Shown one piece after another: positions 59,072 through 64,000 of a stretch of 64,000 nt of DNA. The notes under the pieces are model-generated. The model searched no databases, was not told where the DNA came from, and saw only the letters and a program-made list of their open reading frames with translations. Within the stretch, counting starts at the first letter, position 1, and each line of letters opens with the position of its first letter. Location: positions 62,001 through 126,000 of the forward strand of contig JANQRJ010000011.1 in NCBI GenBank assembly GCA_028284635.1. Direction: 5' to 3'. Origin of the DNA: Pelagicoccus sp. Lineage in GTDB: Bacteria > Verrucomicrobiota > Verrucomicrobiia > Opitutales > Opitutaceae. Made by a program: the position numbers and the translations under genes.

Positions 59072-59491
59072 ATGCCTCCACTCACACCATCTCGCACCAA
59101 GTACCGCAAGGCCCACAAGGGACGCCTGCGCGGCAATGCCAAGGGCGGCGACACCATATCCTTTGGCGACTATGCCATCCAGGCTCTCGATCGTGGACAC
59201 TTCACCGGCCGCCAGATCGAGGCCGCCCGTGTCGCCATCACCCGCCACATGAAGCGCAAGGGAAAGCTCTGGATCCGAGTGTTCCCTCACAAGCCCATTA
59301 CCAAGAAGCCGCTCGAAACCCGCATGGGTAAGGGCAAGGGACCGGTTGACCACTACGTCGCCGCCATCAAGCCAGGCGTCGTGCTCTTCGAGCTCGCCGG
59401 CGTGCCCCTCGCGGTCGCCCGCCAGGCCATGTCGCTCGCCGATGCCAAGATCCCCTTCCGTACCCGCTTCATCGAGCGCGATCGCGACTAA
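59072..59491 (+). CDS. rplP: 50S ribosomal protein L16
   Basis: 139 residues, standard. L16 supports the A-site tRNA. The conserved [16 protein letters not shown] and [19 protein letters not shown] segments, with the Arg near residue 80 that is hydroxylated in some bacteria, are present. Confidence 0.98.
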   Translation: MPPLTPSRTKYRKAHKGRLRGNAKGGDTISFGDYAIQALDRGHFTGRQIEAARVAITRHMKRKGKLWIRVFPHKPITKKPLETRMGKGKGPVDHYVAAIKPGVVLFELAGVPLAVARQAMSLADAKIPFRTRFIERDRD

Positions 59492-59520
59492 ATCTTCGAT
59501 CCGAGAGGAGACCACTTAAC

Positions 59521-59727
59521 ATGAAGACCAAGGACATCAGAGAACTTCCCCTCGCGGAACTCGGGAAGAAGATACGCGACAGCCGCGACCAGCTTCTCGA
59601 ACTCCGTCTCAAGAAGCAGACTGGCCAAGTAGAGAAGACCCATGAGATCACTGCCCTCCGTCGGGGCATTGCTCGCATGGAAACCATCCGCGTAGAGAAG
59701 CTCCGCGCCGAGAAGCAGACTGCCTAA
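59521..59727 (+). CDS. rpmC: 50S ribosomal protein L29
   Basis: 68 residues. A small two-helix protein next to L23 at the tunnel exit. [33 protein letters not shown] is the family core. Preceded by AGAGGAGACC. Confidence 0.96.
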   Translation: MKTKDIRELPLAELGKKIRDSRDQLLELRLKKQTGQVEKTHEITALRRGIARMETIRVEKLRAEKQTA

Positions 59728-59752
59728 CCCGAACTACGCTAGATAACAGGCC

Positions 59753-60085
59753 ATGGAAAATTCACGCAATTCACGCAAGGACCTCAGCGGTATCGTCACC
59801 AGCATCATGGGCAACAAGTCCATCAAGGTGACCTACAGCTACAAGATCCCGCATCCCCGCTACCGCAAGGTCATCAACCGCAAGACCGTCGTTCATGTGC
59901 ACGACGAGGAAAACGCCGCCCGTCTCGGCGACAAGGTCGAGATCATGGAAACCCGTCCGCTCAGCCGCCTCAAGCGCTGGCGCTTGGTCCAGATAGTCGA
60001 ACGCGCCCCGATGCTCGGCAAGAAGACGCTCGCCGAGTTCGAGGCCGAAGCGGAAGAGGATGCCGAGGAGTCCGCAGCCGAATAG
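59753..60085 (+). CDS. rpsQ: 30S ribosomal protein S17
   Basis: 110 residues, longer than the usual 85. The OB-fold core (LSGIVTSIMGNKSIKVTYSYKI; DKVEIMETRPLSRLKRWRLVQIVERA) is standard, and an acidic tail of about 20 residues (EFEAEAEEDAEESAAE) is added at the C-terminus. It is a primary 16S-binding protein. Confidence 0.97.
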   Translation: MENSRNSRKDLSGIVTSIMGNKSIKVTYSYKIPHPRYRKVINRKTVVHVHDEENAARLGDKVEIMETRPLSRLKRWRLVQIVERAPMLGKKTLAEFEAEAEEDAEESAAE

Positions 60086-60109
60086 GCAACCAAAGGAGGT
60101 TACGTAACC

Positions 60110-60475
<366 letters not shown>

Positions 60476-60477
60476 AA

Positions 60478-60732
60478 ATGGCTATCAAGACACACGTGAA
60501 GAAGGGCGACGAAATCGTCGTGCTCGCAGGCAGGGAGAAAGGCAAGCGCGGCAAGGTGCTCCAGCTCCTCCCCAAGAAGAACCGCGCCATCGTCGAAGGC
60601 CTCATGATGATCAAGCGCCACGAGCGCAAGACCGAGGACAATCCCGAAGGCCAGATCGCCGAGCGCGAAGGCTCCATCCATATGTCCAATCTGATGCTCG
60701 CCTCCAAGTGGGACGCCCGTCAGGCAAAGTAA
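60478..60732 (+). CDS. rplX: 50S ribosomal protein L24
   Basis: 84 residues, shorter than the usual 100 or so. The KOW motif region (KKGDEIVVLAGREKGKRGKVLQL) and the end IHMSNLMLASKWDARQ are present. L24 initiates 50S assembly. A 78-bp spacer precedes rplE. Confidence 0.97.
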   Translation: MAIKTHVKKGDEIVVLAGREKGKRGKVLQLLPKKNRAIVEGLMMIKRHERKTEDNPEGQIAEREGSIHMSNLMLASKWDARQAK

Positions 60733-60810
60733 ACCAGTCTCGCGGCCTTCAGGCCGCCACCGCACAAGAGAACCAAAACCATTCCGGGACGGAAATCCGG
60801 ATCACTCGAA

Positions 60811-61389
60811 ATGAGCTCTCAAGAAACACCAGCCCTCAAGAAGCATTACGACGAAGTCGTAGCGCCCGGCCTCAAGAAGAACCTCGGCTACAAGAACGAC
60901 CTGCAGATCCCCCGCATCGAAAAGGTTACGCTGAACATCGGCGTCAGCGCCGCAGCCGACAAGTCCGTGCTCGAGGATGCCGTTAAGCGCCTCGCCGCCA
61001 TCACCGGCCAGCAACCCACTCGCACCTACGCCCGCAAGAGCATCGCCAACTTCAAGTTGCGCGAAGGCATGCCCATCGGCTGCAAGGTCACCCTGCGCGG
61101 CTCCCGCATGTGGGACTTCCTCTACCGCCTGCTTGCGGTCGGACTTCCCTCCATCCGTGACTTCCGCGGCGTGCACTCCCGTTTCGACGGAAACGGCAAC
61201 TACTCGCTCGGCATCACCGACCTGACCATCTTCCCCGAAGTCCCCGCCGACGCGGTCAAGAGCCAGTCCGGTCTCGAGTTCACCATCGTCACCACCGCCA
61301 AGACCGACGCTGAAGGCAAGGAGCTGCTCTCGCTGCTCGGCATGCCCTTCCGCAAGCAGGAGAAGAAGGAAGAAGAAACTGCCGCTTAA
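60811..61389 (+). CDS. rplE: 50S ribosomal protein L5
   Basis: 192 residues. L5 binds 5S rRNA and contacts P-site tRNA. IPRIEKVTLNIGVSAAADKS and RDFRGVHSRFDGNGNYSLG are conserved. The charged C-terminal tail (RKQEKKEEETAA) extends the family length slightly. Confidence 0.98.
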   Translation: MSSQETPALKKHYDEVVAPGLKKNLGYKNDLQIPRIEKVTLNIGVSAAADKSVLEDAVKRLAAITGQQPTRTYARKSIANFKLREGMPIGCKVTLRGSRMWDFLYRLLAVGLPSIRDFRGVHSRFDGNGNYSLGITDLTIFPEVPADAVKSQSGLEFTIVTTAKTDAEGKELLSLLGMPFRKQEKKEEETAA

Positions 61390-61401
61390 CCCTTTCAAGA
61401 T

Positions 61402-61707
61402 ATGGCCAAGAAATCAGCAATAGCCCGCAACAAGAAGCGAGAGCGCCTCGTCGCCAAGTACGCCGAAAAGCGTGCCGCCCTGAAGGCGGTGCTCGCCAAC
61501 CCGGACACTTCCGACGAGGAATTCTACGTTGCGCAGCGCAAGCTCTGCAAGCTGCCTCGCAACGCTTCTCCCGTCCGCATCAAGAACCGCTGCAACGTCA
61601 CGGGCCGTCCTCGCGCCTACATGCGCCGCTACGGACTCTCCCGCCTCACTTTCCGCGAACTCGCCCTGCAGGGCAAGATACCCGGCGTCACTAAGTCGTC
61701 CTGGTAG
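61402..61707 (+). CDS. rpsN: 30S ribosomal protein S14 (long, zinc-free form)
   Basis: 101 residues. This is the Cys-less S14 type: the core [26 protein letters not shown] lacks the CxxC pairs of the short zinc-binding form. It is a 30S head protein. It is followed by a 118-bp spacer before rpsH in which nothing was recognised. Confidence 0.97.
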   Translation: MAKKSAIARNKKRERLVAKYAEKRAALKAVLANPDTSDEEFYVAQRKLCKLPRNASPVRIKNRCNVTGRPRAYMRRYGLSRLTFRELALQGKIPGVTKSSW

Positions 61708-61825
61708 ACGCTTCGTCGTTGACGCCACCCAAACGACCGATCAAACCCTTCGCCCTTCAACCTACAGTCAATCGCGAGTCGGGAGTTTGGATATCGCTCG
61801 GCTCGAAACTTAAAAGCAATCCATC

Positions 61826-62221
61826 ATGCACACTGATCCAATCAGCGACTTTCTAACGCGCATCCGCAACGCATCCAGCGCCCGCAAGGACGAATGCGTC
61901 GCGCCGCACTCCAAGCTCAAGGCAGCCATCGCCAAGATCCTCCTCGAAGAGGGCTTTATCGGCGGCGTCTCCGAAGGCCAGGACGAGAAGGGCCACAAGA
62001 CCCTGATTCTCGCCCTCAAGTACGTGGATGGCGAGCCATCCATCAACGGCATCGACCGCGTATCCAAGCCAGGACTACGACTCTACGCCAAGAGTGGCGA
62101 GATCCCCCGCGTGCTCAACGGCCTCGGAGTCTGCATCCTCACCACGCCCTCCGGCGTCATGAAGGACCGCGACGCTCGTCGCCAGAAGGTCGGCGGCGAA
62201 CTCATCTGCAACGTTTGGTAA
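61826..62221 (+). CDS. rpsH: 30S ribosomal protein S8
   Basis: 131 residues, standard. S8 binds the central domain of 16S rRNA and in some bacteria represses the spc operon. DPISDFLTRIRNASSARKDE and GLGVCILTTPSGVMKDRDARR are conserved. Confidence 0.98.
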   Translation: MHTDPISDFLTRIRNASSARKDECVAPHSKLKAAIAKILLEEGFIGGVSEGQDEKGHKTLILALKYVDGEPSINGIDRVSKPGLRLYAKSGEIPRVLNGLGVCILTTPSGVMKDRDARRQKVGGELICNVW

Positions 62222-62240
62222 TCGAAGGGGGAATACAGAC

Positions 62241-62789
62241 ATGAGCAGAATCGGAAAACTTCCAGTCGCCATCCCCAGCGGCGTCAAAATCGACGTCCAG
62301 GTAGATGCCAAGAAAATCGCTACCGTGAAGGTCGAAGGACCCAAGGGTAAGCTCGAGAAGACGTTCAACCCCGCCGTCAAGGTCGTGGTCGAAGACGGAC
62401 AGGTCAAGGTCAGCCCGACCGACTCGAGCCGCTTCGCCAACGCCATGTACGGCACCGCCCGCTCCATCATCAGCAACATGGTGCAAGGCGTGGTCGAAGG
62501 CTTCAGCAAGGAACTCGAGATCTCGGGCGTCGGCTTCCAGGCCAACCTCAAGGGCAAGGTGCTCAACCTCAAGCTCGGCTTCTCGCACGACATCAACTAC
62601 GACGTCCCCGAAGGCGTGACCATCGCCGTCGACGGCGGCACCAAGCTCAAGGTGTCGGGCATCGACAAGCACATGGTGGGGCAGGCGGCCGCTTCCATCA
62701 AGAAGTTCGCCCCGATCGAGCCTTACAAGGGCAAGGGCGTCCGCATTGTCGGCGATCACGTCATCCGCAAGGAGGGCAAGTCCGCTTAG
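62241..62789 (+). CDS. rplF: 50S ribosomal protein L6
   Basis: 182 residues, standard. L6 lies near the sarcin-ricin loop. SRIGKLPVAIPSGVKIDVQ and the C-terminal EPYKGKGVRIVGDHVIRKEGKSA are conserved. Preceded by GAAGGGGG. Confidence 0.98.
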   Translation: MSRIGKLPVAIPSGVKIDVQVDAKKIATVKVEGPKGKLEKTFNPAVKVVVEDGQVKVSPTDSSRFANAMYGTARSIISNMVQGVVEGFSKELEISGVGFQANLKGKVLNLKLGFSHDINYDVPEGVTIAVDGGTKLKVSGIDKHMVGQAAASIKKFAPIEPYKGKGVRIVGDHVIRKEGKSA

Positions 62790-62837
62790 TCCGCGAGACG
62801 AAGCTAGAACCGCAAACCAAACAAGAAGCGTTCAAAG

Positions 62838-63200
62838 ATGAAAATTCAGAAGAAAAACGATCTCGCTCAGAAGCGCCGCTGGCGCATCCGCAAGAAAGTG
62901 ATCGGCACTCCAGAGCGTCCCCGCCTCAGCCTTCACCTCAGCGGCAAGCATATCTACGCCCAAGCCATCGACGACCAGCAGGGCAAGACTCTCGCCTTCC
63001 TCTCCACCCTCGGCAAAGACCTGCGCGAGCAGAAGCTCGCTGCCAACGTCAAGGGCGCCGCCGCTCTCGGCAAGGCTTTCGGCGAGAAGGCCAAGGCAGC
63101 TGGAATTGGAAAGGTCGTGTTCGATCGCAACGGCCGCCGCTACCACGGCTGCGTCAAGACATTTGCAGAAGCCGCTCGTGAGGCCGGCCTAGACTTCTAA
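62838..63200 (+). CDS. rplR: 50S ribosomal protein L18
   Basis: 120 residues, standard. L18 binds 5S r[27 protein letters not shown] and [25 protein letters not shown] are the family segments. Forty-eight bases separate it from rplF. Confidence 0.98.
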   Translation: MKIQKKNDLAQKRRWRIRKKVIGTPERPRLSLHLSGKHIYAQAIDDQQGKTLAFLSTLGKDLREQKLAANVKGAAALGKAFGEKAKAAGIGKVVFDRNGRRYHGCVKTFAEAAREAGLDF

Positions 63201-63208
63201 ATCGCCCT

Positions 63209-63874
<666 letters not shown>

Positions 63875-63901
63875 TCAAACTTCTGAAAGGAACAGCTCAC
63901 C

Positions 63902-64000
63902 ATGAGACTCCACTCCCTCTCCAACGTCAAAGGCGCGACCCATCGTCGCAAGCGCGTCGGCAACGGCGAAGGCAACGGCCACGGCAAGACTTGCGGACGC
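63902..64000 (+). CDS. rplO: 50S ribosomal protein L15, N-terminal part
   Basis: The ATG at 63902 opens MRLHSLSNVKGATHRRKRVG, then NGEGNGHGKTCGR, the Gly/Arg-rich start of L15, cut by the window end after 33 codons. AAAGGAAC precedes the ATG. Its place directly after rpsE indicates that rpmD (L30) is absent from this operon. Confidence 0.93.
   Translation, partial: MRLHSLSNVKGATHRRKRVGNGEGNGHGKTCGR

Overview
The window is about 64 kb of mostly GC-rich bacterial chromosome. It suggests a Verrucomicrobiota member of the Opitutae type. This is an inference from the mix of sulfatases, a GH29 fucosidase, a CBM9-type esterase, a Tol/Exb-like cassette and the style of the ribosomal proteins; no rRNA gene is present to settle it.

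Layout. (1) 1-6.1 kb: a sugar-acid catabolic locus. A four-carbon acid-sugar kinase (cut by the window edge) is divergent from a FadR-type GntR regulator, an Asp/Glu-racemase-like protein, a GntP permease fused in frame to a hydratase domain, and a secreted FG-GAP/VCBS protein. A FadR-type operator lies in the divergent promoter. (2) 6.2-10.3 kb: two sulfatases (one Sec-type, one Tat-type) and an unknown protein coupled to the second. (3) 10.3-20.4 kb: stacked palindromic repeats, then glnD, ruvB, an alpha-L-fucosidase divergent from an AraC regulator, map, an Arg-rich disordered protein and a dimeric dUTPase. (4) 20.7-25.3 kb: a TPR-ExbB-ExbD-anchored-protein cassette. (5) 25.36-38.1 kb: tRNA-Thr, tuf, tRNA-Trp, secE, nusG, rplKAJL and rpoBC. 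(6) 38.1-51.5 kb: an accessory block between rpoC and rpsL, two genes that are commonly adjacent. It holds a frameshifted DUF4160 gene with DUF2442, bracketed by palindromic repeats; a vapBC module; remnants of two transposases; an AT-rich island (about 41.3-47.8 kb); and a large secreted CBM9/esterase-like protein. (7) 51.8-64 kb: the str, S10 and spc ribosomal operons up to the start of rplO.

The most striking object is a 93-residue secreted peptide at 42341-42622. Its eight cysteines have mirror-symmetric spacing (4-11-11-15-11-11-4), which predicts an antiparallel helical hairpin with a four-rung disulfide ladder. It lies next to a rhodanese gene whose signal-anchor frame is interrupted at a run of nine T, a MauE-type redox membrane protein, a CpxP-like anchored helical protein, an N-truncated O-antigen-ligase protein fused to an alpha/beta-hydrolase-like domain with Glu at the nucleophile elbow, and an ABC transporter. 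Other notable points are the permease-hydratase fusion, an RNA polymerase beta' subunit that has lost three of the four cysteines of its second zinc site, and a 44-bp perfect palindrome upstream of ruvB.
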